Source of the DNA: Paraburkholderia fungorum
GTDB taxonomy: Bacteria; Pseudomonadota; Gammaproteobacteria; Burkholderiales; Burkholderiaceae
DNA: 64,000 nucleotides
NCBI RefSeq assembly: GCF_902833645.1
Contig: NZ_CADFGE010000003.1
Coordinates: forward strand, 372,001-436,000
Reading direction: 5' to 3'
Numbering within the stretch: position 1 is the first letter of the stretch; every line of letters starts with the position of its first letter. Shown piece by piece: positions 51,428-60,447 of the stretch. The notes under the pieces were generated by a model, which worked only from the letters and a program-made list of their open reading frames with translations, was not told the DNA's origin and ran no database searches. The position numbers and the translations under genes were made by a program.

Positions 51428-51739
51428 TCAGTCAGCCGGGCAAAACGGCACGGGGGCAAGGAACACCGACTCCTGATGCACCAGATACGGCAGGATGCGA
51501 GGCGTGAAGGCTTGCCAACGCTCGTCCGCCGCGAGCTTCGCGCGCTGCGCGGCGCGATGCGTGTAGTCGTCATAGCTCCAGCAGAACACGACCGAGTTCA
51601 GCGTGCCCGAGTCTTTGGTCCAGCAGCCCTTTAGCCGTGCGTACTGACTGATGATCGCGAGCCCTTCGCGCTCGTAGATTTGCAGAAACTCGCCCACCTT
51701 TCCTGCCGTAATCTGATACGTACGCATTTCCACCAGCAT
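51428..51739 (-). CDS. NIPSNAP-family protein
   Basis: A 103-residue ferredoxin-like alpha/beta-barrel protein. MLVEMRTYQITAGKVGEFLQIYEREGLAI is the NIPSNAP start and PYLVHQESVFLAPVPF the end. NIPSNAP members occur in catabolic operons, but their activity is not established. ATG 51739 follows AGGAGGCAATC, so the six-codon longer frame is rejected. It lies between porin and amidohydrolase genes in the leftward block. Confidence 0.85.
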   Translation of the reverse strand: MLVEMRTYQITAGKVGEFLQIYEREGLAIISQYARLKGCWTKDSGTLNSVVFCWSYDDYTHRAAQRAKLAADERWQAFTPRILPYLVHQESVFLAPVPFCPAD

Positions 51740-51830
51740 GATTGCCTCCTGTTGCAATTCAAACGCTCACAAAACGACGGCCACCGGGCACGCTGTCACG
51801 CCGCCCGGCAGACCTGTGCTCCACCGCAGG

Positions 51831-52970
51831 TTAAAAGTTGTGTCGGATACCCAAGCGCACCGCGACCTGATTCGGCGTCGACGAAGGCGACAGGTATGTC
51901 AGATCCGCCACGGCCGCATGCCCGGTCGAATCGACCCCGCTCGCGCGTTGCCATGCCACGATCAGATAGGTGAAAGTACGCTTGGAAAATGCATACTGGG
52001 AACCCGCAGCCACCTGGTTGTAATGCGCATGCGGCGACGACGTGTAGTCGTACGTGAGACCGGCCATGACTGCTGGCGTAAAGTTATGGCTAACGAATGC
52101 TTCGTACGAATCGAGCGTTGCCGAACCCTGGAATGTGGTGGTGGTTGTCGCGACTGCGTTGTTAAAGCGCGTATCGGTGTAAAGCGCGCCGAGTGTCGTC
52201 GCGCCGAACTGATAGTTGCCGCCCACGCCGAGGGTCTGCATGCTGTGCGCGGTCGCATAGCCGCTGTAGATCGGGTTCGTCACCGGGTTCGTAAACGCTC
52301 CGCCGGCTGTCGCCCCCGTGGTGCCGTCAAAGCGCGTCACCGCCGGGTTGTTCACGTAGAGATAGGCGGCCGCCAGCTTCAGCGGGCCATTCGCATAGCT
52401 CAGACCGAAACCATACTGGCGCGATTCGCCTACCGAACCGGCCACGCCGCCGAAGCTGTAGAGCGCGCCCGCCGTGAGGCCGTGATACGTCGGGCTCACA
52501 TACTTGATCGAGTTGCTGACGGGATACGTGCCCCAGATCCCGTCGACGTCGCCTGCATGCGACGACAGCGAGCCGCCGAACAGTTGCGCAGACGTCAGCG
52601 ACTGCAGATTGGTCACCATGAAGTCATACTGCCGCCCAAGGCGCACGCTCCCGTAGTTGCCGGACAAGCCCACATAAGACTGACGGCCGAACAGCCGGTT
52701 GTTGTAACCGAGCTTGCCGCTGTTCAGGTCATAGCCGCTCTCCAGCTGGAAGATTGCACGCGTGCCACCGCCCAGATCCTCGCTGCCCAGCAGCCCGAAC
52801 TTGCTTCCGCCCAGACCACCGCTGAAGGTCTGGTAATTGGCATGTCCGCCTTGATTGTTGGTGTAGGTAATGCCATCGTCAGCGACGCCGTACAGAGTCA
52901 CGCTGCTTTGCGCCTGCGCTGCCTCTGCCAGACAGGTCAGCGCCATTAGGATAACTATTTTTTTACTCAC
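51831..52970 (-). CDS. Gram-negative porin (Burkholderia-type OmpC family)
   Basis: A 379-residue 16-stranded trimeric porin. Signal peptide to about residue 20 (AEAAQAQS), first strand SSVTLYGVADDGITYTNN, L3-region PEXG-like segment, the typical G-S-R-W-like block SKFGLLGSEDLGGGTRAIFQLESG, and C-terminal aromatic NQVAVRLGIRHNF ending in Phe, as needed for BAM insertion. Passive entry of small solutes. Start is GTG 52970 with AGGAATTC upstream. Place in the block suggests that it admits the compound taken up by the CUT1 importer encoded upstream. Confidence 0.92.
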   Translation of the reverse strand: MSKKIVILMALTCLAEAAQAQSSVTLYGVADDGITYTNNQGGHANYQTFSGGLGGSKFGLLGSEDLGGGTRAIFQLESGYDLNSGKLGYNNRLFGRQSYVGLSGNYGSVRLGRQYDFMVTNLQSLTSAQLFGGSLSSHAGDVDGIWGTYPVSNSIKYVSPTYHGLTAGALYSFGGVAGSVGESRQYGFGLSYANGPLKLAAAYLYVNNPAVTRFDGTTGATAGGAFTNPVTNPIYSGYATAHSMQTLGVGGNYQFGATTLGALYTDTRFNNAVATTTTTFQGSATLDSYEAFVSHNFTPAVMAGLTYDYTSSPHAHYNQVAAGSQYAFSKRTFTYLIVAWQRASGVDSTGHAAVADLTYLSPSSTPNQVAVRLGIRHNF

Positions 52971-53158
52971 GAGAATTCCTGTCCAATGAAGAAGTTGATT
53001 GGGTCAAACGCTGAACTACAGAACGAACAAGGTTGCCACTCGAACGGCTTGTAATCGATGCGCGGCGCGCTCAAGCATTGCAGCGCCCAGGCTCCTTACT
53101 TTTCAAAACGGTGCCCGGTCTGCACGCAGGCCGGGCACCACCATCGCAACATGGACCG

Positions 53159-53824
53159 TCAGGCCGCGTGCCCAATCAGGAATCCCACCAGCAAACCAAG
53201 CAGCCCGGAACCCGCTCCGACCAGCCAGACCCGCAGACCCGATGCCGAGCCGGGTTCGGACATGACGGTGGGCAGCTTCGTCTCGACGTGCGCCCGACCT
53301 TGCACGCTGCCCGTCAGTGGCGTGTCGTCCGGCTGTGTCCGCTGCGCCGGTTCGATGACTTGCATAGCATCCACGGGTGCCGCCTCCTTTTCGATGTGCG
53401 CCTTCAGCGCGCCGAAGAAGGCGTCGAGATTCTTGCCGGCCGCGGACTGAATCAGGCGGGAGCCCACGCTCATCAGCTTTCCGCCGATTTCGACATCCGC
53501 GTCGTATGCGAGCACCGTAGTCCCGGCTGCCGGTTCGAGCTGCACGCGCGCCGTGACCTTGGCAAAGCCAACCGCGCCCGCGTTGCCCGTGCCGACAATT
53601 GTGTAAGCCCTCGGCGGATCGAGGTCCGACAGCTCGACATTGCTTTTAAAGGTCGCCGCCACCGGACCCACGCGAATCTGCACGGTCGCTTCGAAATGCC
53701 GCTCGTCCAGCATCGCGAGCGTTTTACACCCGGGCAGACACGCCTCGAGCACGGCAGGATCGTTCAGCGCGCGCCACACGATATCGGGCCCGGCGGGCAG
53801 AATGCATTGATCAGCTAGTTTCAT
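53159..53824 (-). CDS. CoxG-like protein (SRPBCC fold with C-terminal anchor)
   Basis: A 221-residue protein. The N-terminal 145 residues are a CoxG/SRPBCC domain (VWRALNDPAVLEACLPGCK, then YDADVEIGGKLMSVGSRLIQSA). The C-terminal hydrophobic helix VWLVGAGSGLLGLLVGFLIG anchors it in the inner membrane. In CO dehydrogenase systems CoxG recruits the molybdenum enzyme to the membrane for electron transfer to the quinone pool. It probably does that here for the hydroxylase encoded by 54731-58445. ATG 53824 with GAGG upstream is preferred over the GTG two codons earlier. Confidence 0.88.
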   Translation of the reverse strand: MKLADQCILPAGPDIVWRALNDPAVLEACLPGCKTLAMLDERHFEATVQIRVGPVAATFKSNVELSDLDPPRAYTIVGTGNAGAVGFAKVTARVQLEPAAGTTVLAYDADVEIGGKLMSVGSRLIQSAAGKNLDAFFGALKAHIEKEAAPVDAMQVIEPAQRTQPDDTPLTGSVQGRAHVETKLPTVMSEPGSASGLRVWLVGAGSGLLGLLVGFLIGHAA

Positions 53825-53833
53825 CGCCACGCC

Positions 53834-54715
53834 TCAGCGCTCGTAGAGTTTGAAGAGCGCCTGGGTGCCGTTGCGCGTAAAACCTTCCTCAGCGAGCTTC
53901 TGATAAAGACTGCGCACCAGGTTCAGACCCGGTAACTCACGTCCCATATGCGCGGCTTCCTCATGCGCGATCCGCATGTCCTTGATGAAATGTTCGATAA
54001 AGAAGCCCGGTGCGAAATCGCCTTTCGCGATGCGCGGCCCCAGGTTATTCAACTGAAAGCCGCCGGCCGCGCCACCACCGATCGCGCTCAGTACGGTTTG
54101 CGCATCGAGGCCGGCGCTGTGTGCATAAGCCAGGCCTTCGCACACGCCCAGCATCGTCGATGCGATCACGATCTGATTGCACAGCTTGGTATGCTGACCC
54201 GCACCCGGTCCGCCTTGCAGCACGATCTTGGAGCCGAGGTGGCGCAGGATCGGCTCGACGCGCGCGAGCACGTCGGCCGCGCCGCCCACCATGATGGATA
54301 GCCGTCCCTCGCGCGCGCCGACATCGCCGCCCGAAACCGGCGCGTCCAGCATGTGTACGCCGCTGGCTGCGGCGTGCACGGCTAGCTCTTCGGCGAGCTG
54401 CGGGCTCGAAGTCGTCATGTCGATCAGCACGGCATCGCGCCGCGCATTCGCGATCAGGCCGTCGTCGCCGAGGTACAGCGCGCGCACATCGTCAGGCATG
54501 CCGACGATCGTGATGATCACGTCGGTTGCTTCAGCGAGCGCCTTCGGCGTAGCGTGCCAGGATGCGCCCACCTCGATGAGCGGCGCGGCCTTCGCACGCG
54601 TGCGGTTATAGACGTGCAGCGGATAGCCGGCTGCGGCGAGCCGCGCCGCCATCGCGGCGCCCATGATGCCGAGGCCGATAAAGCCGATAGCGGGTTTGAT
54701 CGCAGATTGATTCAT
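53834..54715 (-). CDS. NAD(P)-dependent beta-hydroxyacid dehydrogenase (GarR/HIBADH-like)
   Basis: A 293-residue 6-phosphogluconate-dehydrogenase-type enzyme. N-terminal GFIGLGIMGAAMAARLAAAGY binds the nucleotide, followed by NRT (Arg suggests NADP). The substrate motif DAPVSGGDVGAREGRL and catalytic Lys in GGPGAGQHTKLCNQ are present. Family members oxidise or reduce 3-hydroxyisobutyrate, tartronate semialdehyde or similar short beta-hydroxyacids. It sits between the hydroxylase and CoxG genes, so it may process a product of the hydroxylase. Confidence 0.9.
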   Translation of the reverse strand: MNQSAIKPAIGFIGLGIMGAAMAARLAAAGYPLHVYNRTRAKAAPLIEVGASWHATPKALAEATDVIITIVGMPDDVRALYLGDDGLIANARRDAVLIDMTTSSPQLAEELAVHAAASGVHMLDAPVSGGDVGAREGRLSIMVGGAADVLARVEPILRHLGSKIVLQGGPGAGQHTKLCNQIVIASTMLGVCEGLAYAHSAGLDAQTVLSAIGGGAAGGFQLNNLGPRIAKGDFAPGFFIEHFIKDMRIAHEEAAHMGRELPGLNLVRSLYQKLAEEGFTRNGTQALFKLYER

Positions 54716-54730
54716 GATTGTTCGTTCCAG

Positions 54731-57085
54731 TCAGAGTTTGTCGCGCAGCAGGTCGCGCAACAGCATGGGAGTCAAAGGATGACGGTCGGCCACCACGCCG
54801 AATGGCGCTAGCGCATCGTTCACGGCGTTGGTCAAGGCACCGAGCGCGCCCATCACGCCGCCTTCGGCCATCCCTTTGATGCCCGCCGCCGTCGCACGGC
54901 TAGGCGTGTGCAACGGGATGATCTCGATGTTGGGTAATTCGGTCGAAGTGGCGATCATGTAGTCGGCAAGCGAGCCGGTCACGTTCTGTCCCGTTTCGTC
55001 GTAGCGCGTATGCTCGAACAACGCGCCGGACAATCCCATCGCCACGGCGCCATGTTGCTGCCCGGCCACCACGGTGGGATTGAGCAGCGTGCCGCAGTCT
55101 TCGGCGATCACGTAGCGCACAAATTGGATCGCACCGGTGGCCACGTCCAGTTCAATCTCGCATCCGTGCGTCGAATTCGAGTAGGTCATCGGCGGCGGAT
55201 CGTAGGTCAGGTGAAACTCGAGACCGGGCGTGAGGCCCTGCGGCAGCGAAGTAGGATCCATATAGGCACTCCGCGCCACGTCGGCGAGCGTTAGACCCGC
55301 GTCCACCCAGGTGTCGCCGCTACGGCGCTCGACGCGCGCATCGACAAGTCGCAGCGAGTCGCTATCGTCCAGGCCGAGACAGGCGGCGGCAATGGCGAGC
55401 ACTTTGCGGCGCGCGTCGAGCGCGCACAAATACAGCGCACCGCCGCCCGCCGTGCCGCTGCGGGCGCCGCGGCTGCCCATCCCGTATGGCGCGATATCGG
55501 TATGGCCCAGATGAATATGCACGCTCGACGGATGGACACCGAGACCTTCCGCCACCGCGTTGGCCATCGCGCTTTCATATCCCTGTCCGCTGGGGCCGAG
55601 ACCCACCGACGCATTCACGACACCGCTCGGCTCGATACGGATCCAGCTCGCCTCGTGTCCCGAGCCCGGAATGCCGGCCGATTTATAGAAGCGCGAGCCG
55701 TAAGTCGTCGGTTCGACCACATTGCACAGACCCAGCCCAAGATAGCGGCCGGCCGCCCGCGCCGCCTGCTGGCGAACGCGAAACGCGTCGTAGTCGAAAG
55801 CTGCCAGCACCGCCTCGAAGGTCTGCGATGGCGTGATGTCGGCCAGTAATTCGCCAGTGGCCGTACGGTACGGCAGTTCTTCCGGCGTCAACAGGTTGCG
55901 GCGGCGCACTTCGACCGGATCCAGCTTCAGTTCGCGCGCGATGGCTTCCATCGTGCCTTCCATAACCCAGCTGGTGATGGACATCGGCGCGCGCATCGGG
56001 GCATTGCCGCATTTGTGACTGAGCACGACTTTCACGTCGAACGCGTAGTCCTGCAGCCGGTACGGTCCGCTCAACACCATCGCGACAACGCGTGCGAGGT
56101 AGTTCGCCGGAAAGAAGCAATACGCGCCAAAGTCTTCGCGGATCTCCAGATCGAGCGCGAGCAGCGTGCCGTGCTCGTCCACCGCGGCGCGCGTGCGGCA
56201 GAAGTCTTCGCGCGAATTAGCCGCTGCGGTCAGGTTCTCGAGACGGTCCTCGCGCCAGCGCACCGGCCGCTTCAGGTGACGCGCGAGCGCGGCGACGGTC
56301 AGCTCTTCGCGATACAACGCGATTTTCTGACCGAATGACCCGCCGACATCGGGCGAAATCACCGTCACCTGCGACTCGCTGAGCCTGAGCCGTTGCGCGA
56401 GTTGAGTGCGCAAGGGATGCGGCACCTGGGTTCCAATGTGAAATGTCAGGTGATCGCGCCCGGCGTCCCAGACCGCTGCGCAACCGCGCGTTTCGATGGG
56501 CACATGGGTCTGCCGCTGCTGCTGAAAGGTCGCCTCGACCACGCGGTAAGCGTGCCGGCTCACGCTCTGCGGGTCGCCGTTCGAGTAGGTCTGGTGCGAC
56601 ACCAGATTGCCGGGCACGCCGGGGTCGACTTGCACGGCATCGGCTTCGAGCGCCTGCCACATATCGGTCACCACAGGCAACGGCTCGAACTCGACCATGA
56701 CCTGCTCCGCCGCGTCTTCCGCGAGGTACCGGTCCGTGGCGACCACACACGCCACAAGATCCCCCTGAAAGCGCACGATGTCGGTCGGCATCGTCGCGAA
56801 CTCGACCGGCAATAAGCCCTCGATCGGCGCGGCGACGCGCATCGGCGTGGTCCACTGCGCCAGCTCCCGCCCGGTCACGACGGTCACGACACCAGGCATG
56901 CCGGCAGCCGCCGCGGTATCCACCGAGACGATGCGCGCATGCGCATGCGGCGAGCGCACGAAACTCACGTGCAGGGCACCCGCGATTTCGATGTCGTCGA
57001 GATAGCGGCCATAGCCCGTCAGCAGGCGATAGTCTTCGGTGCGCGGCACCGCCTTGTTGAGGTAGCGAAACGTCTGCTCAGACAT
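54731..57085 (-). CDS. Molybdenum hydroxylase large subunit (xanthine oxidase family, CoxL-like)
   Basis: A 784-residue molybdopterin-binding subunit. The N-terminal hammerhead domain contains VRSPHAHARIVSVD, then VGGSFGQKIALYREEL as the cofactor loop. The catalytic Glu is in GIKGMAEGGVMGALGAL. Where CO dehydrogenases have A-Y-R-C-S-F-R and related enzymes G-A-G-R, this protein reads PMRAPMSITSWVMEG, so it is neither form I nor a typical form II CoxL. It likely hydroxylates an organic substrate using water, with electrons passing through CoxS-type clusters and FAD. It overlaps the small-subunit gene by 8 bp. Confidence 0.88.
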   Translation of the reverse strand: MSEQTFRYLNKAVPRTEDYRLLTGYGRYLDDIEIAGALHVSFVRSPHAHARIVSVDTAAAAGMPGVVTVVTGRELAQWTTPMRVAAPIEGLLPVEFATMPTDIVRFQGDLVACVVATDRYLAEDAAEQVMVEFEPLPVVTDMWQALEADAVQVDPGVPGNLVSHQTYSNGDPQSVSRHAYRVVEATFQQQRQTHVPIETRGCAAVWDAGRDHLTFHIGTQVPHPLRTQLAQRLRLSESQVTVISPDVGGSFGQKIALYREELTVAALARHLKRPVRWREDRLENLTAAANSREDFCRTRAAVDEHGTLLALDLEIREDFGAYCFFPANYLARVVAMVLSGPYRLQDYAFDVKVVLSHKCGNAPMRAPMSITSWVMEGTMEAIARELKLDPVEVRRRNLLTPEELPYRTATGELLADITPSQTFEAVLAAFDYDAFRVRQQAARAAGRYLGLGLCNVVEPTTYGSRFYKSAGIPGSGHEASWIRIEPSGVVNASVGLGPSGQGYESAMANAVAEGLGVHPSSVHIHLGHTDIAPYGMGSRGARSGTAGGGALYLCALDARRKVLAIAAACLGLDDSDSLRLVDARVERRSGDTWVDAGLTLADVARSAYMDPTSLPQGLTPGLEFHLTYDPPPMTYSNSTHGCEIELDVATGAIQFVRYVIAEDCGTLLNPTVVAGQQHGAVAMGLSGALFEHTRYDETGQNVTGSLADYMIATSTELPNIEIIPLHTPSRATAAGIKGMAEGGVMGALGALTNAVNDALAPFGVVADRHPLTPMLLRDLLRDKL

Positions 57086-57566
57086 CGGCGCTCTCCCCGC
57101 GCATCCGCGCGGCCGCGAGCAGGATCGCCCGCACGATGTTCTGGTACCCGGTGCAGCGGCACAGGTTGCCGGAAAGCGCCTCGCGCACCTCGGCCTCAGA
57201 TGGGCCTGGATGCTCGCGCAGATAGGCCTCGAAGGTCATCACGATGCCGGGCGTGCAAAAGCCGCACTGCAGCCCATGACACTCGTGCAGCGCCTGTTGC
57301 AGCGGCGAGAGACGGCCGTCCTGCGCGACAGCTTCGATCGTCGTGATCCGCACTTCTTCCATCTGAACGGCGTACGCGAGGCACGAGCGCGCCGGGCGGC
57401 CGTCCATCAGCACGGTGCATGCACCACATACGCCATGCTCGCAGCCGACGTGGGTGCCGGTCAGACGGCAGTCTTCCCGAAGCACATCGGAGAGCAGCTT
57501 GCGAGGCTCGCAATGCACTTCGTGACGGGTGCCGTTCACATCGAGATAAATTGCTTTTTTTTCCAT
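57078..57566 (-). CDS. Molybdenum hydroxylase [2Fe-2S] small subunit (CoxS-like)
   Basis: A 162-residue subunit with two 2Fe-2S clusters. The plant-ferredoxin site is CEHGVCGACTVLMDGRPARSC; the second site is CHGLQCGFCTPG plus CRCTGYQNI. It passes electrons from the molybdenum centre to FAD. There is no signal peptide, so the enzyme stays in the cytoplasm or at the inner face. GGAAAAAAAAGC-type start context is weak, but the gap of 3 bp after the FAD-subunit gene points to translational coupling. Confidence 0.92.
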   Translation of the reverse strand: MEKKAIYLDVNGTRHEVHCEPRKLLSDVLREDCRLTGTHVGCEHGVCGACTVLMDGRPARSCLAYAVQMEEVRITTIEAVAQDGRLSPLQQALHECHGLQCGFCTPGIVMTFEAYLREHPGPSEAEVREALSGNLCRCTGYQNIVRAILLAAARMRGESADV

Positions 57567-57569
57567 GAC

Positions 57570-58445
57570 TTACTTCGAGGTCGTATTGTCCGGCCGCGTC
57601 GCGCGTTGCAACGCGCGCGCAGCGAGCGCCTTGACGAGATCGCGCCGGTAAGCGGCGCTGATGTCCGGTTGATCGTACGGATCGATAGCGCCTGCCACCG
57701 CGTCGGCGATTGCAGCCAGTGTCGATGCATCGGCCGGTGCGCCCACGAACGCTGCAGCGAGTTCGCTCGGCACGAGTGGCGCATCCGCGACGCCACCGAG
57801 CCCGATACGCAGGCTGGAGAATCGGTTGCCTTCGAGCACGACGCTGAGTGCACAAGCCGCAATCGCGAAATCGCCGTGCCGCCTGCTAAACAGTTCGAAT
57901 GCGTGTCGTTCGTCCGGGCGTGCTACCGGAAAGTGCACGGCACAAATGATTTCTTCCACGGCGAGATCGGTCGTCATCACCGCAATCAGGAACTCGGTGG
58001 CCGGCACTTCACGCCTGCCGTCCGGTCCGGCAATCTCGATGCGGGCACCCAGCGTGCTTGCGATCAATGGCATTTGCGCCGCAGGATCCGCATGGGCAAG
58101 GCTGCCCCCAAGCGTGCCGCGCTGGCGGATCGCGTAGTGCCCAATGGTCGCGGCCGCTTGCGCGAGCAGCGGGCAAGCGGTGCGCACCGTGCTGTTGGTG
58201 GCCACCTCGTGATGACGCGTCATCGCGCCAATGGATAGCGACTCACCCGTAAGCGTCACGCCGCTGAGTTGCGGCAACGCGTTGAGGTCGATCAGATGCG
58301 CCGGCTGCGCAAAGCGCATGTTCATCATCGGCGCGAGGCTTTGGCCGCCGGCGATGACCTTGGCGTCGAAGCCGTGCAGCGCGAGCAACGACAGCGCATC
58401 TTCAAGCGTGTGAGGCCGGTGATACGAAAATACCGCGGGTTTCAT
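57570..58445 (-). CDS. Molybdenum hydroxylase FAD subunit (CoxM-like)
   Basis: A 291-residue FAD-binding subunit. The FAD motifs VIAGGQSLAPMMNMR near residue 31 and QRGTLGGSLAHADPAAQMP near residue 110 are both intact. C-terminal CO-dehydrogenase flavoprotein domain from about 180. It receives electrons from the 2Fe-2S subunit. Its ATG overlaps the stop of the upstream ABC ATPase gene by 4 bp, so the importer and hydroxylase are one transcript. Order medium-small-large equals many CoxMSL-type operons. Confidence 0.92.
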   Translation of the reverse strand: MKPAVFSYHRPHTLEDALSLLALHGFDAKVIAGGQSLAPMMNMRFAQPAHLIDLNALPQLSGVTLTGESLSIGAMTRHHEVATNSTVRTACPLLAQAAATIGHYAIRQRGTLGGSLAHADPAAQMPLIASTLGARIEIAGPDGRREVPATEFLIAVMTTDLAVEEIICAVHFPVARPDERHAFELFSRRHGDFAIAACALSVVLEGNRFSSLRIGLGGVADAPLVPSELAAAFVGAPADASTLAAIADAVAGAIDPYDQPDISAAYRRDLVKALAARALQRATRPDNTTSK

Positions 58446-59545
58446 GCGTTCTGCGCCTTCAGGTTCACACCGCTCGCCTGATCGAATAGGTGCAGACGGC
58501 GGCGGTTGATCGACAGGGACACACGTTCACCGACCTTGCATGAACGCTCCTTGCCGACACGAAAAAACATCGACTGCCCCAAACATTGCAGGCCGATGAA
58601 CTGATCGGAGCCGACCGGCAGCAACGAGGCGATATCGCCCGTCAGCGAACAATCGGCCGACTCGCCATGCTCGTCGATGTCCTCGGCACGAATGCCGGCC
58701 GACACGGCCCGGCCACTGCATCCGGCAAGCAGGCGTTGCGTTTCGTCATCGAGGGCGAGCGAAAGATCGCCGCTGCAAAAATGCAAACCGCGCTCGCCTT
58801 GCATCAGCACGCCGTCGATAAAGTTGATCGGCGGGCTGCCGAGGAAATTGGCGACAAACTTATTGGCAGGCCGCTCGTAGATGTCGTCCGGCGAGCCGAT
58901 CTGCTGCACGACGCCCTGGCGCATCACGACGATGCGGTCGGCCAGCGTGAGCGCTTCGGCCTGATCGTGCGTCACGTACACGAAGGTCGTCTGCATCGAC
59001 TGATGCAATGCCTTGATGCTTGCGCGCATCGACACGCGCAGCGCTGCGTCGAGGTTCGACAACGGTTCGTCCATCAGAAAGACCGCGGGCTGGCGCACCA
59101 TTGCGCGGCCGAGCGCAACGCGCTGGCGCTGCCCGCCCGACAGTTGCCCGGGGCGCCGGTCAAGCAGATGCTCGATTTCAAGCGACTGCGCGGCTCTTCG
59201 CACCCGCGCATCGATCTCCTGTTGCGGATATTTGCGCATCCGCAGGCCGAAGGCGATGTTGTCGTACACGTTCTTGTGCGGATACAGCGCGTAGCTTTGA
59301 AACACCATCGCCACATCGCGCCGATGCGCCGGCAAGGCGTTGACTTCGACGTCGTCGAACCGCAAGCTGCCCTGCGTGACCTCCTCCAGGCCGGCGATCA
59401 TGTTGAGCGTCGTCGACTTGCCGCATCCGGAGGGTCCGAGCAGAACGAGAAACTCCTTGTCCTTTATCTGCAGATTCAGGTTGTCCAGTGCAACGTGCCC
59501 GTTCGCGTACTGCTTGCCGACCTGCTGAAATTCGATTTGAGCCAT
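58442..59545 (-). CDS. CUT1-type ABC transporter ATP-binding protein (MalK/UgpC-like)
   Basis: A 367-residue ATPase. Walker A GPSGCGKST, signature LSGGQRQRVALGRAM, Walker B VFLMDEPLSNLDA, switch His in VTHDQAEAL. A C-terminal TOBE/regulatory domain follows from about residue 240 (GSPPINFIDGV). This type energises importers for sugars, glycerol phosphate and polyamine-like solutes. Four-base overlap with the FAD-subunit gene and an 11-bp gap from the permease gene show tight coupling. Confidence 0.92.
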   Translation of the reverse strand: MAQIEFQQVGKQYANGHVALDNLNLQIKDKEFLVLLGPSGCGKSTTLNMIAGLEEVTQGSLRFDDVEVNALPAHRRDVAMVFQSYALYPHKNVYDNIAFGLRMRKYPQQEIDARVRRAAQSLEIEHLLDRRPGQLSGGQRQRVALGRAMVRQPAVFLMDEPLSNLDAALRVSMRASIKALHQSMQTTFVYVTHDQAEALTLADRIVVMRQGVVQQIGSPDDIYERPANKFVANFLGSPPINFIDGVLMQGERGLHFCSGDLSLALDDETQRLLAGCSGRAVSAGIRAEDIDEHGESADCSLTGDIASLLPVGSDQFIGLQCLGQSMFFRVGKERSCKVGERVSLSINRRRLHLFDQASGVNLKAQNA

Positions 59546-59556
59546 GATGTTTCCCT

Positions 59557-60444
59557 TTATCCCTTTACCGCGCCGGCAGTCAGACCGGACACGATGTAAC
59601 GCTCGAACACCACGGCAATGATCACCGGCGGCACGATCGCGACCACGCCGGCTGCGTTGATGAACGAAAAACTCGTGGTGAAATCCGACGTGAAAGACGC
59701 GACGATGATCGGGACGGTTTGCGACGCGGCGGTCTGCGTAAACATCAAGGCGAACAGGAACTCGTTCCAGCTCGTCAGGAATGTGAACATGATGACGGCG
59801 ACGAGCGACGGCACCGCGAGCGGCAAAAACACCTTCAGCAAAGCCTGAATCCGCGAGCAGCCGTCGACCCGAGCCGCCTTGTCGAGTTCGTCCGGCAGCG
59901 ACTCGAAATAGCTAAGCAACATGAAGACGCTGAACGGCACCGTAATCGCCAGATAAGTGATGATCAACGACCCGACGCTGTCGAGCAGCCCGAGCTTGCG
60001 CACGAACAGAAAGAACGGTACGACCAGCGCGATATCGGGAATCACGCGGGTAGCCAGCATGAAATACACCGACAGATCGCGGCCGATATACCGGATCTTC
60101 GCCATCGCATAGGCGGCGGGAACGCTGACGAGCAGATTCAGCAACACCACCGCCGTGGCGACCACGAGGCTATTGCGCAGCGCCGGCAAGAGGTACTGCG
60201 CGGTGGACGGAATGAACGCGGCGTTGCCGTCGTCCGGCGCTGTGCCGGTGCTCGCCGCGACGATCGCCTTGAAGCTGGACAGCGTCGGCGGATGGGGAAT
60301 CCAGTGTGGCGGAATGGACGTAATATCCGCTTCGCGCTGCAGCGAAGACGACAGCAGCCACGCAACCGGTGCCAGTACATACAGCAACATCACGATTGAC
60401 CCGGCCAGCAGCGCCAGGCGTTTGAACAACAGAGAAGATGACAT
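59557..60444 (-). CDS. CUT1-type ABC transporter permease (MalG-like)
   Basis: A 295-residue permease with six predicted helices. The EAA loop is KAARVDGCSRIQALLKVFLPLAVPSLVAV. N-terminal helix ALLAGSIVMLLYVLAPVAWLL and the TMPF-like segment GLTAGAVKG at the end match MalG-type subunits. It pairs with the permease encoded 3 bp upstream. Substrate is not deducible. Confidence 0.9.
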   Translation of the reverse strand: MSSSLLFKRLALLAGSIVMLLYVLAPVAWLLSSSLQREADITSIPPHWIPHPPTLSSFKAIVAASTGTAPDDGNAAFIPSTAQYLLPALRNSLVVATAVVLLNLLVSVPAAYAMAKIRYIGRDLSVYFMLATRVIPDIALVVPFFLFVRKLGLLDSVGSLIITYLAITVPFSVFMLLSYFESLPDELDKAARVDGCSRIQALLKVFLPLAVPSLVAVIMFTFLTSWNEFLFALMFTQTAASQTVPIIVASFTSDFTTSFSFINAAGVVAIVPPVIIAVVFERYIVSGLTAGAVKG

Positions 60445-60447
60445 CCC

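Noticed and set aside
54731..58445. Aerobic CO dehydrogenase (coxMSL)
   Set aside because: The subunit order and CoxG fit, but the large subunit lacks the C-S-F-R active-site loop of true CO dehydrogenase.
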